Source: Pseudomonadota bacterium (GTDB lineage Bacteria; Pseudomonadota; Alphaproteobacteria; Reyranellales; Reyranellaceae). Taken from it: a stretch of DNA of 64,000 nucleotides. The notes beneath the pieces are model-generated. The model did not search any database. It was given only the letters and a program-made list of their open reading frames with translations, and had not been told where the DNA came from. Positions within the stretch are counted from its first letter, which is position 1, and each line of letters begins with the position of its first letter. Shown in pieces: positions 1 through 8,889 of this stretch. The stretch spans positions 105,347-169,346 of the forward strand of contig JAFEFF010000202.1 in NCBI GenBank assembly GCA_018240745.1, read 5' to 3'. Made by a program: the position numbers and the translations under genes.

Positions 1-167
1 CACGTCGCCTTTTCGACGTGCTGCAGGTCGAAGATCTCGGCCAGCGCATGGGCGGCACCGCACAGCTTGGGATGGCTGACGACGTCGCTCACGCGCTCGC
101 CGTCGACCCATACCGCCCGCGGCTTGCGCAGGCCGTTCAAGAACTGCTCACCCGTTCGCGCCGGCAT
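1..167 (-). CDS. 4-hydroxyphenylacetate 3-hydroxylase (HpaB) family protein, 5' end only
   Basis: This is the first 55 codons of a minus-strand gene that runs off the left edge. The start is an ATG ending at 167 with a GGAGGG ribosome site at 172-177. The N-terminus reads MPARTGEQFLNGL, followed by a segment with VWVDGERV and later EIFDLQH. That pattern is the usual opening of the HpaB/PvcC family of FADH2-dependent aromatic hydroxylases, where a 'TGEEYL..L' motif and a 'V..HP' motif come before 'LYDLQ'. The family hydroxylates phenolic substrates using reduced flavin from a partner reductase. Substrate and active-site residues lie outside the window. It is probably co-transcribed with the GST gene, whose stop is 10 bases before this start. 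Confidence 0.75.
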   Translation of the reverse strand, partial: MPARTGEQFLNGLRKPRAVWVDGERVSDVVSHPKLCGAAHALAEIFDLQHVEKAT

Positions 168-177
168 CCGTCCCTCC

Positions 178-774
178 TCAGCCGACCGGCACCGTCTCGG
201 CGAGCGGCGGCAGCTTCGCGACCTTCTCGTACCAGGCCTCGAGCTTGGGATGACCCGGCCGCCACGGCTCGTTGGCATAGCGGAAGTCGAGATAGCCCAG
301 CGCGCAGCCGATGGTGATCTCGCCGATCGTGTCGAGATTGCCGAGCGAGTCCGCCTGCTTCTCGAACTCGTCGAGCGCGCGGGCGACCTTGCCCTGCTGC
401 AAGGCGATGTAGCTCTTGCGGCCCTCGTCCTGCGGCAGGCCGAGCTCGCGGCGGCGCGGCTGGGTGGCGTCGAGGATGCCGTCGGCCAGCGCCTCCTGGG
501 TCAGCGCCTTCCAGCGGGCAGGTCCCGCCGGCGGGAACAGCTTGGGCGCCGAGCCGACGCTGTCGAGATACTCGCAGATCACCGGGCTGTCGAAGATGCA
601 GGTCCCGTCATCCAGGATGAGGGTCGGCACCTTGGAGAGCGCGTTGTACTTCAGCAGAGCGGGATCGGTCGTGCCGATCTTCAGCCGCTCGATCTGGTCG
701 TTCAAGCCGCGCTTGACGGCGCAGGCCGTGACCTTGCGCACGTAGGGGCTGGCGGGTGAAAAGGCGAGCTTCAT
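178..774 (-). CDS. glutathione S-transferase family protein
   Basis: A 198-residue cytosolic GST-like protein. The N-terminal thioredoxin fold opens with MKLAFSPASPYVRKV, where the serine of SPASPY is the usual glutathione-activating position. The cis-proline motif KVPTLIL and the glutathione-contacting DSPVICEYL follow at about residues 49-72. The rest is the all-helical GST C-domain. I chose the internal ATG at 774 because GGAGGAAAT lies just upstream; the longer reading adds only five residues. The gene sits directly before the HpaB-type hydroxylase, so it may take part in aromatic compound breakdown, but its substrate cannot be read from the sequence. Confidence 0.88.
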   Translation of the reverse strand: MKLAFSPASPYVRKVTACAVKRGLNDQIERLKIGTTDPALLKYNALSKVPTLILDDGTCIFDSPVICEYLDSVGSAPKLFPPAGPARWKALTQEALADGILDATQPRRRELGLPQDEGRKSYIALQQGKVARALDEFEKQADSLGNLDTIGEITIGCALGYLDFRYANEPWRPGHPKLEAWYEKVAKLPPLAETVPVG

Positions 775-789
775 CGGGATTTCCTCCAA

Positions 790-1157
790 TCCTGTTCAAA
801 GGCGTAGCGCACTGGCGCCAATTGCGCCAATTCCTCCTGGGCGCCCTCCCGAGTCCACGAGAGTCCACTCGGGTGTGGACCGGTTGGATGCCGATGGCAT
901 CGGCATTTTGGGTCCAGAGTCCACGAATCCACCGCCCCGCCCCCTCGAAAAAAACACCTCATCGAACCGCGCCACTGGCGTGGCGCGGTCCGATGAACGT
1001 GGTCATGCGCTCACGCTGACACTCTGCCTCATCGAGCGCCGAACGCCCATTATGGGCATTGGCTTCGACGATTCGCGGGCGAACTCATGCGAATCGGCCG
1101 GGCCATTGACCAAGACGCGCCTGCGAAAGAGGCGTTATCCACAGGCTTTCGGGCCGA
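790..1157. other. gene-free interval carrying dispersed repeat copy A
   Basis: No convincing gene is seen here. The interval separates the GST start from the tctA stop. It holds the dispersed repeat at 851-934 (listed separately) and a GC-rich palindrome near 964-990 that could end the tctCBA transcript, though no U-run follows it. The GST promoter should lie on the minus strand here, but I see no clear -35/-10 pair. Confidence 0.5.
851..934. repeat. dispersed intergenic repeat, copy A
   Basis: An 84-bp stretch that aligns without gaps to 57974-58057 with 71 identical positions by my count (about 85%). Each copy has three GAGTCCAC words plus a GGTGTGGACCGGT core and ends in GAATCCACCG. A weaker AAAAACAC..ATCG match continues past the right end in both copies. 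The two copies are 57 kb apart in gene-free DNA. I do not recognise the family. Confidence 0.75.
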
Positions 1158-2663
1158 TCAGGCCGGGCGCACCGGCCGTCGCCAGACCCCGATCAGGCGC
1201 AGCAGCGGCGGCACGACCAGCAGGGCGAAGCCCATCGCCACCAGGGTCGTGACCAGCGCATTGCCGAAGAAGATGCCGAGCGAGCCCTGGGACATCAGCA
1301 TCGACTGCCGGAAGGCATCCTCCGCCTTGTCGCCGATCACGATCGCCAGCACCAGCGGGGCGAGCGGGTAGTCGAGCTTCTTGAACAGGTAGCCCAGCAC
1401 GCCGAAGCCCATCATCAGCACGACGTCGAGGTAGGAGTTCGACACCGAGTAGGCGCCGACCACGCAGACGATGAAGATCAGCGGCGCGATGATGAAGAAC
1501 GGCAGGCGCATCAGAGCGGCGAAGATCGGCACCGTCAGCAGCACCAGGATGACGGCGACGATGTTGCCGAGATACATCGACGCGATCAGGCCCCAGACGA
1601 AGTCGGGCTGCTCGGTGAACAGCGCCGGGCCCGGATTGAGGCCCCAGATCATGAGCCCGCCCATCATGACCGCGGCGGTCGCGGAGCCGGGGATGCCGAG
1701 CGAGAGCATGGGGAGCAGCGCGCTGGTGCCGGCGGCGTGGTCGGCCGTCTCGGGCGCCACGATCCCCTCCGGCTCGCCGGTGCCGAACTTGTCCCGGCGC
1801 CGCGAGACGCGCTTGGCGATGCCGTAGCTCATGAACGAGGCTGCGGTCGGGCCGCCCGGCGTGATGCCCATCCAGCAACCGATCGCGGCGCTGCGCAGCA
1901 GCACCCAGCCGTGGCGCGGCAGGCCGACGATGGTGCGGAACACCTCGCCCCAGTCGATCCGCGAGGACACCGCCCGGGCGTGCATCTCCTCCTCGACCGC
2001 GATCAGGAGCTCGCCGATCCCGAACAGGCCCATGACCGCGACCACGAAGTTCACGCCCTTGACCAGCTCGTCGATGCCCATGGTGAGGCGGACCTGGCCC
2101 GAGACCGTGTCCATGCCGATGGCGGCGATGGCGAAGCCGATGGTGAGCGAGACCACGGTCTTCATGGGTGGCGAGCCGCCGACACCGATGAAGCTCGAGA
2201 AGGCGAGGAAATAGACCGCGAAATACTCGGCCGGGCCGAATTCCAGCGCGACACCGGCGATCCATGAGGCGAGGCAGGTGATCAGCACCACGCCGACCAT
2301 CGCCCCGAACGCGGCCGAGCCGAAGGCGGTCGCCAGCGCCTGGGTTGCCCGGCCGGAGCGCGCCATCGGATAGCCGTCGAAGGTCGTCGCGACCGAAGAG
2401 GGTTCGCCCGGGATGTTGAACAGGATCGAGGTCACCGAGCCGCCGAACAGCGCGCCCCAGTAGATGCTCGACAGCAGGATGATCGCCGAGACCGGCTGCA
2501 TGCCGAAGGTGATCGGCAGCAGGAGCGACACGCCGTTCGGCGCGCCGAGGCCCGGCAGCACGCCGACCAGGATGCCGAGCAGCACGCCGCCGATCATCAA
2601 GGCGATGTGCGGCACCGAGATCGCGATCGAGAAGCCGTGCATCAGGAGGTCGAAATTCTGCAT
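1158..2663 (-). CDS. tctA: TTT transporter large membrane subunit TctA
   Basis: A 501-residue polytopic inner-membrane protein, the length usual for TctA, the roughly 12-helix subunit of tripartite tricarboxylate transporters. The TctA hallmark G-x-L-x-G-x-x-P-G-L appears at GVLLGILVGVLPGLGAPNG near residues 20-40. A second such region is ITPGGPTAASFMSYG near residue 260, and 'PGEPSSVATTFDGYP' is the conserved loop. The start is the ATG at 2663, seven bases after the tctB stop; the longer open frame upstream merely overlaps tctB. It forms an operon with tctB and tctC, reading tctC-tctB-tctA. The substrate is probably a carboxylate but unknown. Confidence 0.93.
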   Translation of the reverse strand: MQNFDLLMHGFSIAISVPHIALMIGGVLLGILVGVLPGLGAPNGVSLLLPITFGMQPVSAIILLSSIYWGALFGGSVTSILFNIPGEPSSVATTFDGYPMARSGRATQALATAFGSAAFGAMVGVVLITCLASWIAGVALEFGPAEYFAVYFLAFSSFIGVGGSPPMKTVVSLTIGFAIAAIGMDTVSGQVRLTMGIDELVKGVNFVVAVMGLFGIGELLIAVEEEMHARAVSSRIDWGEVFRTIVGLPRHGWVLLRSAAIGCWMGITPGGPTAASFMSYGIAKRVSRRRDKFGTGEPEGIVAPETADHAAGTSALLPMLSLGIPGSATAAVMMGGLMIWGLNPGPALFTEQPDFVWGLIASMYLGNIVAVILVLLTVPIFAALMRLPFFIIAPLIFIVCVVGAYSVSNSYLDVVLMMGFGVLGYLFKKLDYPLAPLVLAIVIGDKAEDAFRQSMLMSQGSLGIFFGNALVTTLVAMGFALLVVPPLLRLIGVWRRPVRPA

Positions 2664-2667
2664 CGGC

Positions 2668-3135
2668 TCAGCGCTCCAGCCAGGCGCCGAGCAGGCCATG
2701 CGGCAACGCCACCTGGAAGCTCCATTCGAACACGAGATAGAGGCCGACCGAGACCACCACGGCAACGAGGACCGAGCGCAGCAGCGACATGCCGTTCTGC
2801 AGCCGCAAGGTGGCGAGCAGATAGAGCCCCGAGGTGACGTACATGCCGAGCAGCGGTATCAGCGCGACATAGACCACCGCCGGCAGGAACAGCGCCACCG
2901 TGCGCCTGAACTCGACGGCGGTGACCACGATCTCGCGCCCGCGCAGCCAGCCACGCGCCAGGTTGTACAGGCTGCCGGCAACCACGATCAGGCCGGTCAT
3001 GAAGGGAAAGGTCCCGGACTCGACACCGGCTGACGACCAGCCGATGCCGTTGTCGAGGCTCTGCACGAGGATCGCGATCCCGAACGCCCCGGTGATCGCG
3101 GCCGTCAGCGCTTCGAGCGCACGTCGTGAGAACAT
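2668..3135 (-). CDS. tctB: TTT transporter small membrane subunit TctB
   Basis: A 155-residue protein with about four predicted membrane helices (segments beginning GAFGIAILV, FPFMTGLIVV, ALFLPAVVYVAL and LVAVVVSVGLYLVF). Size and position match TctB, the poorly conserved small membrane subunit of TTT systems. It starts four bases after the tctC stop and its own stop is four bases before the tctA start, so the three genes are one translational unit. Confidence 0.88.
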   Translation of the reverse strand: MFSRRALEALTAAITGAFGIAILVQSLDNGIGWSSAGVESGTFPFMTGLIVVAGSLYNLARGWLRGREIVVTAVEFRRTVALFLPAVVYVALIPLLGMYVTSGLYLLATLRLQNGMSLLRSVLVAVVVSVGLYLVFEWSFQVALPHGLLGAWLER

Positions 3136-3139
3136 CAGC

Positions 3140-4126
3140 CTACTTGACCAGCCAGCCCTGCTCCTCGGCGACCTTGTGCACCCGCTCCATGTCCTGGGTC
3201 ATGTAGTCGGTGAACGCCGCGCCGGTCAGGAACACCTGGGTCTGCGAGCTCTTCTCGACGTAGTCCTTCCACTCCGGCGTCGCCTGCACCTTCTTCATCA
3301 GGTCGACGTAGAACGCGGTCTGCTCGGGCGTGACCTTGAGCGGCAGCCACACGGTGCGCGGCTGCTGGAACAGCGGAATGTTCAGCCCGGCCTCGACGCA
3401 GGTCGGGATGTCGCTCCATCCCTCGGTCGCCGTGATTTTCGGCCCGGCCGCCAGGCGTTTGGTGTTGAACACGCAGAGCGGCCGCTGCGTGCCGCCCTTC
3501 CACTGGCCGATGCTCTCGCTCGGATTGTTGACGTGGCTGTCGACATGGCCGCCGGCGAGCTGGACCGCCGCCTCGGCGCCGCTCTTGAAGGGCACGTAGA
3601 TCATCTTGATGCCCGCGGTCTTTTCGATCATGCGGGTCAGCAGTTCGTCGGTGTCCTTGGACTGCGCACCGCCCATCTTGCCTGCGCCGTTCCTGGCCTT
3701 CATCGCCTCGATATAGGCCTTCACGTCCTTCGGCCCGTCCTGCTTCACCCACAGCAGGAACTCGTCCTGCACCATGGCAGCGATCGGCGTGAAGTCGCTC
3801 TGCTTGAAGGCCACCTTCGACACCATCGGCTGCTGCCAGGTGTTCGAGGTGCCGAACACCAGGTGGTATGGATCGCCCGCCATGCCCTTCTCGTAGGTAT
3901 AGCCTTCGGCGCCGCTGCCGCCGCCCTTGTTGACCACCACGATCGCCTGGTCGAGCAGCTTGTTCTTGACGATCGCCGCCTGGACCGCGCGCGCGAAGTT
4001 GTCGGTGCCGCCGCCCGGCCCCGCCGTGGCGACGAACTCGATCGCTTTGGTCGGCTGCCAGGCGAAGGCGGGCGCGGCCAGCGTGGTGGCGGCGATCAGC
4101 GCGGCGGCGAATTTCAGGGTACGCAA
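3140..4126 (-). CDS. tctC: TTT periplasmic solute-binding protein TctC
   Basis: A 328-residue Bug/TctC-type binding protein. I place the start at the TTG at 4126: GGAGGA lies eight bases upstream, and the product then begins with a clean signal peptide ending LAAPAFA. The mature part has the TctC pattern: PGGGTDNFAR near the ligand site, VNKGGGSG, and the hinge 'YVPFKSGAEA..QLAGGHVD'. It should deliver a carboxylate to the TctAB membrane pair encoded just downstream. Confidence 0.9.
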   Translation of the reverse strand: MRTLKFAAALIAATTLAAPAFAWQPTKAIEFVATAGPGGGTDNFARAVQAAIVKNKLLDQAIVVVNKGGGSGAEGYTYEKGMAGDPYHLVFGTSNTWQQPMVSKVAFKQSDFTPIAAMVQDEFLLWVKQDGPKDVKAYIEAMKARNGAGKMGGAQSKDTDELLTRMIEKTAGIKMIYVPFKSGAEAAVQLAGGHVDSHVNNPSESIGQWKGGTQRPLCVFNTKRLAAGPKITATEGWSDIPTCVEAGLNIPLFQQPRTVWLPLKVTPEQTAFYVDLMKKVQATPEWKDYVEKSSQTQVFLTGAAFTDYMTQDMERVHKVAEEQGWLVK

Positions 4127-4238
4127 GACTGGGCTCCTCCGGGTGGGTCTTCTGATTAGCGGCCGGAGTGTGCCTCGCAGCGCGTTGATAGGCCAGCAAT
4201 ACACTATGCTCGCGCCATGAAGCAGCAGGAGGCTTTGG

Positions 4239-4634
4239 ATGACCGACCGACACATCGAAGGTATGAAGCAGCAACAGGCGGAACTGCACCACGTCTCCGA
4301 GCATCTCGCCAACGAGCGCACGATCCTCGCCTGGGTGCGCACCGCCATCGCGGTCATGACGCTGGGCATCGCCATCAATCGCTTCAGCCTGTTCCTGGTC
4401 GAATTCGCACGCATGGTGCCCGGCAGCAGGGTCGCGAACGTCCATGCCGAAGAGGCCGGCATAGGACTGGTGATCGTCGGCGTGCTCGTGATGCTGGGCG
4501 GCATCTGGCACTACCTCGACGTCGCCCGCGCGATCGACGAGGGCACCTACCGCTCCTCCCGCCTGCGTATCGTCATGCCGGCGATGGTCGTCGTCCTGCT
4601 GGGCGGCACGACCTTGGTGTGGCTGCTGCGGTGA
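4239..4634 (+). CDS. YidH/DUF202 family membrane protein
   Basis: A 131-residue protein with the DUF202 signature LANERTILAWVRTAIAVM followed by three membrane helices (residues about 29-50, 72-92 and 108-128). The start has CAGGAGG about nine bases upstream. Family members are small inner-membrane proteins of unknown role. It is divergent from tctC and followed by a short hypothetical gene. Confidence 0.85.
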   Translation: MTDRHIEGMKQQQAELHHVSEHLANERTILAWVRTAIAVMTLGIAINRFSLFLVEFARMVPGSRVANVHAEEAGIGLVIVGVLVMLGGIWHYLDVARAIDEGTYRSSRLRIVMPAMVVVLLGGTTLVWLLR

Positions 4635-4697
4635 GGCGTCGATCGGCCACTTTTTTGCCCGCTTTTCGGTGCGCAATGGCAGAATGGAAAGGAGCCG

Positions 4698-4970
4698 ATG
4701 TCGATGTCCGACCTTGATGTCACCTCCGACCTTCAGCAACGCCTTGCCCGGATCGAGACGAGCCTCATCCATCTCCGCCTCGGCAAGACACCGCCCCGGC
4801 CCGTCGACCTGATGGCCTGGCGGCTCGATACCAGTATTCCGCATCCCACCGAGCCTTACGCCGGCTGGCGCAAGGAATCGATTCTGCGCTGCCTGCGCGA
4901 GGACTGGCACGGCATGACCGAGGCGATCCGCAACTGGGGCGTACGGCTCGAGGAGCGCTTCAGTCGCTAG
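4698..4970 (+). CDS. hypothetical protein, 90 aa
   Basis: Not recognised. It has a good ribosome site (AAGGAG) five to six bases before MSMSDLDV. The protein begins with a short amphipathic helix (LQQRLARIETSLIHLRL), is rich in tryptophan and arginine later on, and has no membrane segment or cysteine pair. Its last 11 bases overlap the 3' end of hyuB on the other strand. Codon use resembles the neighbours. Confidence 0.6.
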   Translation: MSMSDLDVTSDLQQRLARIETSLIHLRLGKTPPRPVDLMAWRLDTSIPHPTEPYAGWRKESILRCLREDWHGMTEAIRNWGVRLEERFSR

Positions 4971-6588
4971 CCGCGTACGGCGTTCGATCCGTTACATAGC
5001 CCGCCGCCAGGTCGGCTTGGAGCGCCGCGGCCAGCCGCTGCCGCGGATCGCCGTGGCCGCCGCCGCCCGGCGTGCCGAGCGAGACGGTGTCGCCCTTCTG
5101 CAGCACGTACTGCTTCTTGGGATCGGTCTTCGCGCCGTTGATGCGCAGCTCGCCCGGTGCGCCGGCCCTGCCGCCCTCGATGCCGAAGGCCGGGAAGATC
5201 GTACGCTCGGCGAGGAACGACACCGCGATCGGCGATTCGCTGCGGCTCTCGATCAGGATCTCCTGCCCCAGCCCGCCGCGATGGCGGCCGGCGCCGCCCG
5301 AGTCGGGCCGCAGCTTCTTGTGATGGAAGCGCAGCGGCGCGATGTGCTCGCTGATCTCGATCGAGGTCGAGGAGACGTTGGATGGCCAGGACAGGCAGGT
5401 GACGCCGTCGCGTTGCGTGTTGCCGCCCATGCCGCCATTGTAGAAGAACATGTTGGCGTAGGGACGACCGTTGCGAACGCCGGACTGGTTCATGCCCCAC
5501 ATCGGGCTGCCGCACGCCGCCATCACGCGCTCCGGCACGATCTGGCCGAGGCAGCCGAACACCAGCATCGGCACGTAGTGGCCAATCAGCATGCGCGAGC
5601 CGCCGGGCGCCGGGAACACCGGGTTGACGATGCAGCCGGGCGGCGCCTTGAGCTGCAAGGGCCGCCAGGCGCCCTCGTTGTTCGGCAGGTTGGGGCTGGT
5701 GCAGACCTTCACCCCGTACATCGCCATCGCGTAGGTGTAGCAGAGCGCGCAGTTGATCGCGCGGTCGACCTGGGCGTCGGTGCCGGCGAAATCCATCACG
5801 ATCTCGTCGCCCTTGACGGTAAGCTCGAGCTTCATGGTGATCGGCGTCTCCATGATGCCGTCGGTCTTGAGCTCGCTGCGATAGGCGCCGTCGGGCAGCT
5901 CGCGGATCGCCGCGCGCATCGCCGCCTCGCAGCGGCCCTGGATCTCGCGCGCGAGATCGGTGATGTCGTCGAGCCCGTAATTGTCCATCAGGACCCGCAG
6001 CCGGTCTTCCATGACGTCGAGCGCGACGATCTGGGCGTAGAGGTCGCCCATCGTCTGGTCGGGGGTGCGCACGTTCTTGCGGATGATGGCGACCAGCGTC
6101 TCGTCGGTCCGGCCCGCGGCGATGAACTTCATCGGCGGGATCTGCAGCCCCTCCTCGAACACCTCGCGCGGCTCGGGGCTCCTGATCTTGCCGCCTATGT
6201 CGGGCGCATGGGCCGTCGTTGCGCTGAAAGCGATCAGCCTGCCGTCCCTGAAGATCGGCTTGGCCAGCGTGATGTCGGGCAGATGGCCGGTGCCGAGCCA
6301 GATGTCGTTGGTGATCAGCACGTCGCCCGGCTCGAGCCTGTCGGGCGGAAAGAAGCGCAGGAAGTGCTTCACCGTCTCGGGCAGGGTGCCGATGAAGCTC
6401 GGGATGCTCTCCGACGCCTGCACCAGCGACTGGCCGTCCTGGTCGGTGATCACGCAGGAGAAGTCGTAGCTCTCGCGCACCAGGGTCGAGAAGCTGGTGC
6501 GCACCATCGCCACCGCCGCCTCGTCGACGGCCGAGATCAACCGCCGCCACAGGAGCTCGAGCTCGATCGGATCGAAGGTTCGGGTCAT
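4960..6588 (-). CDS. hyuB: hydantoinase B / oxoprolinase family protein
   Basis: A 542-residue HyuB-type subunit (the family is usually 530-600). It opens MTRTFDPIELELLWRRLISAVDEAA, has the family motif LVITNDIWLGTGHLPDI-like (here DVLITNDIWLGTGHLPD) near residue 100, PGGSRMLIGHY in the middle and the glycine-rich end TPGGGGHGDPR. With HyuA it forms ATP-dependent N-methylhydantoinase, acetone carboxylase-like or 5-oxoprolinase enzymes; the substrate is not readable here. The ATG at 6588 is used because the longer frame reads through a palindromic repeat. Confidence 0.9.
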   Translation of the reverse strand: MTRTFDPIELELLWRRLISAVDEAAVAMVRTSFSTLVRESYDFSCVITDQDGQSLVQASESIPSFIGTLPETVKHFLRFFPPDRLEPGDVLITNDIWLGTGHLPDITLAKPIFRDGRLIAFSATTAHAPDIGGKIRSPEPREVFEEGLQIPPMKFIAAGRTDETLVAIIRKNVRTPDQTMGDLYAQIVALDVMEDRLRVLMDNYGLDDITDLAREIQGRCEAAMRAAIRELPDGAYRSELKTDGIMETPITMKLELTVKGDEIVMDFAGTDAQVDRAINCALCYTYAMAMYGVKVCTSPNLPNNEGAWRPLQLKAPPGCIVNPVFPAPGGSRMLIGHYVPMLVFGCLGQIVPERVMAACGSPMWGMNQSGVRNGRPYANMFFYNGGMGGNTQRDGVTCLSWPSNVSSTSIEISEHIAPLRFHHKKLRPDSGGAGRHRGGLGQEILIESRSESPIAVSFLAERTIFPAFGIEGGRAGAPGELRINGAKTDPKKQYVLQKGDTVSLGTPGGGGHGDPRQRLAAALQADLAAGYVTDRTPYAASD

Positions 6589-6619
6589 TGGGTCAGGCTC
6601 CCTCTCGTGAAGACCATAG

Positions 6620-6694
6620 ATCCCTCGCTTCGCTCGGGATGACACCGAGTGTTGGTTGAGGAAATTGTGTCATCCCGAGCGAAGCGAGGGATCC
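6620..6694. repeat. palindromic intergenic element with 27-bp perfect arms
   Basis: Arms at 6620-6646 and 6668-6694 are perfect inverted copies built on GTGTCATCCCGAGCGAAGCG and its continuation GAGGGATC. The 21-base loop is unrelated. It lies between hyuA and hyuB and could form a stable hairpin in the mRNA. The same arm recurs at 22185-22254 and 27977-28045. Confidence 0.85.
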
Positions 6695-6720
6695 AGAAGG
6701 GAACGAGCGCGGCGCCTGCG

Positions 6721-8889
6721 TCATTGGTTCGCCTCCGCCAGGATGGAGCCGTCGGCCAGCAGGCGTGCCGTCGCACCCGGCCCGACGATGAAGGTGCTTT
6801 CGTCTTCCTCGAACACCGCCGGTCCGTCGATCTTCACGCCGGGCTGCAGGGCATAGCGGTCCCAGACCCTGGTCTGCACCGTCTTGTTCTGGTCGGGAAA
6901 GAACACCGGTCGCATACCCTTCTCCGCGTCGGCCGAGGCATGGCGCGGCAATTCCAGCTTGCCGCCGGTGCCCGGCATCGGCGCCGTCACCGAGAGCCTG
7001 AGCGCCACGAACTGGATGCTGGCGCCGGGCGGCGTGCGGGCGAACAGCGCCTTGTAAGCCTTCTCGAACTCCACCCGGATGCCGGCTTCGCCGAGCGGTG
7101 ACGGCATCGCCACGGTGATCTCGCTGCCCTGGCCGATATAGCGCATGTCGGCAAGGCGCCTGATCGTGCGCGCCTCGACGTCGGCGCCGGTCAGGCGCAG
7201 CACGTCGAGCGATTCCTTTTCGAGTGCGGCGAAGATGCGCTCGGCTTCCTGCATGTCGGCGCCGGACAGCGCCGCGGTGAAGCTGGCGACACGATCGACG
7301 CGCGCCGGCGCCATCAGCATGCCGATGGTGCTGCCCGCCCCCGCGCCCGGAGGACACACCACACGCTTCACCCCGAGCTTGCGGGCGACATGCCACGCAT
7401 GCACAGGCCCGGCCCCGCCGGTTGCCAGCAGAGCGTACTCCGAGGGGACGCGGCCGCGCTCGGCGATCGCCACGCGGGCGGCGCCGGCCATGTTCTCGTT
7501 GACCACGTCGTGGACGCCGAAAGCGGCACGCGACGGTTCGACCTCGAGATCGGCGGCCAGTGTGCCGAGCGCCTCGGCGGTCGCCGCGCGGTCGATCTTC
7601 ATCGCGCCGCCGAGGAAGAAGTCGGCGTTGAGGTAGCCCAGGGCCAGATCGGCGTCGGTGACGGTGGCGTTCGTCCCGCCGCGGCCGTAGCAGGCCGGGC
7701 CCGGTTGTGCGCCGCTGCTCTCCGGACCGACATTGAGCGTACCGAGATCGCTCCTGTGCGCGATCGAGCCGCCGCCGGCGCCGATCTCGATCAACTCGAC
7801 GGTGGCGATCTGCATCGGCAGGCCCGAGCCGCGCAGGAAGCGCTTCTCGCGCGCCGCCTCGAAGCCGTAGGCGACCAGCGGCTCGCCGTCGTCGACCAGC
7901 GCAAGCTTGGCGGTCGTGCCGCCCATGTCGAAGGCGAGCACACGCTCCAGCCTGGCGTTGCGGCCGAACCAGGCGCCCGCCAGTGCGCCCGCCGCCGGGC
8001 CGCTTTCGAGCAACTGCACCGGCACGCGCTTGGCTTCGCTGACATGGGTCAGGCCGCCGTTCGACAGCATCAGGAACAGCCCGCCGGGAATGCCCTCGGC
8101 GCGCAGCGCCTGCTCCAGGCGCTCGAGATAGACCTCGGCGAGCGGCCGGATGTAGGCATTGGCCACCGTCGTCGAGGCGCGCAAGTACTCGCGGATCTCC
8201 GGCGCCACGTCGGACGACAGCGAGATCGACAGGTTCTGGTAGCGCTCGGCGATCGCCGCGCCGATCGCCTGCTCGTGCGCCGGGTTGGCGTAGGCGTGCA
8301 GGAAGCAGATGGCGAGGCTCTCGACGCCCTGCTCGACCAGCTCGGCCACCTCGCGCAGCGCCGCGTCGACATCGATCGGCTTCTCCACCGACCCGTCGGC
8401 GGCCAGCCGCTCGACCGCCTCGCGCCGCCACGGGCGCGGCACCAGCGGCTTGGGCATCTCGATGAACAGGTCGTAGAGCTCGTACTTGCGCTCGCGGCCG
8501 ATCTCCAGCACGTCGCGAAAACCCGCCGTGGTCAGCAGCCCGGTCCTGGCGCCCTTGCGTTCGATCAGCGCGTTGGTGAACAGCGTCGTGGCGTGCACCA
8601 CACGGCCGACCTGCTCGGGCTTCGCGCCCGCCTTGGCGAGCACGCGGCGCGTGCCTTCGATGGCGCCACGCGCCGGATCGTCGGGTGTGGTGCTCTCCTT
8701 CCAGATGACGGCACGACCGTCGCGCGGATCGTGGATGACGAGGTCGGTGAAGGTGCCCCCGATATCGATGCCGAGGGACAGCGGTGTCCCCGTCGTCCCG
8801 AGCGAAGCCGAGGGACCTGTTTTCGCTGACGTCAAAAGAGGTCCCTCCACTCCGCGCTTCGCGCTCCGGTCGGGACGACGGAGCGTCAT
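6721..8889 (-). CDS. hyuA: hydantoinase A / oxoprolinase family protein
   Basis: A HyuA-type ATP-binding subunit of up to 722 residues. The ASKHA phosphate-binding motif is LGIDIGGTFTDLVIHD; a second phosphate motif is AFDMGGTTAKLALVD near residue 320, and GAGGGSIA follows. No ATG, GTG or TTG lies close before LSLGIDIGG. The only in-frame start is the ATG at 8889, which overlaps the stop of the upstream tctC (ATGA). About 38 extra N-terminal residues are therefore encoded by a palindromic repeat (8791-8880). With HyuB just downstream it should form a two-subunit hydrolase or carboxylase. Confidence 0.88.
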   Translation of the reverse strand: MTLRRPDRSAKRGVEGPLLTSAKTGPSASLGTTGTPLSLGIDIGGTFTDLVIHDPRDGRAVIWKESTTPDDPARGAIEGTRRVLAKAGAKPEQVGRVVHATTLFTNALIERKGARTGLLTTAGFRDVLEIGRERKYELYDLFIEMPKPLVPRPWRREAVERLAADGSVEKPIDVDAALREVAELVEQGVESLAICFLHAYANPAHEQAIGAAIAERYQNLSISLSSDVAPEIREYLRASTTVANAYIRPLAEVYLERLEQALRAEGIPGGLFLMLSNGGLTHVSEAKRVPVQLLESGPAAGALAGAWFGRNARLERVLAFDMGGTTAKLALVDDGEPLVAYGFEAAREKRFLRGSGLPMQIATVELIEIGAGGGSIAHRSDLGTLNVGPESSGAQPGPACYGRGGTNATVTDADLALGYLNADFFLGGAMKIDRAATAEALGTLAADLEVEPSRAAFGVHDVVNENMAGAARVAIAERGRVPSEYALLATGGAGPVHAWHVARKLGVKRVVCPPGAGAGSTIGMLMAPARVDRVASFTAALSGADMQEAERIFAALEKESLDVLRLTGADVEARTIRRLADMRYIGQGSEITVAMPSPLGEAGIRVEFEKAYKALFARTPPGASIQFVALRLSVTAPMPGTGGKLELPRHASADAEKGMRPVFFPDQNKTVQTRVWDRYALQPGVKIDGPAVFEEDESTFIVGPGATARLLADGSILAEANQ
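8791..8880. repeat. palindromic element inside the hyuA 5' coding region
   Basis: The left arm begins CGTCGTCCCGAGCGAAGCCG and the right arm ends TCCGGTCGGGACGACG; AGGTCCCTC pairs further in. It is related to, but longer than, the GTCATCCCGAGCG elements elsewhere in the window. It lies between the tctC stop and the conserved start of HyuA while keeping the HyuA frame open. Confidence 0.75.
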
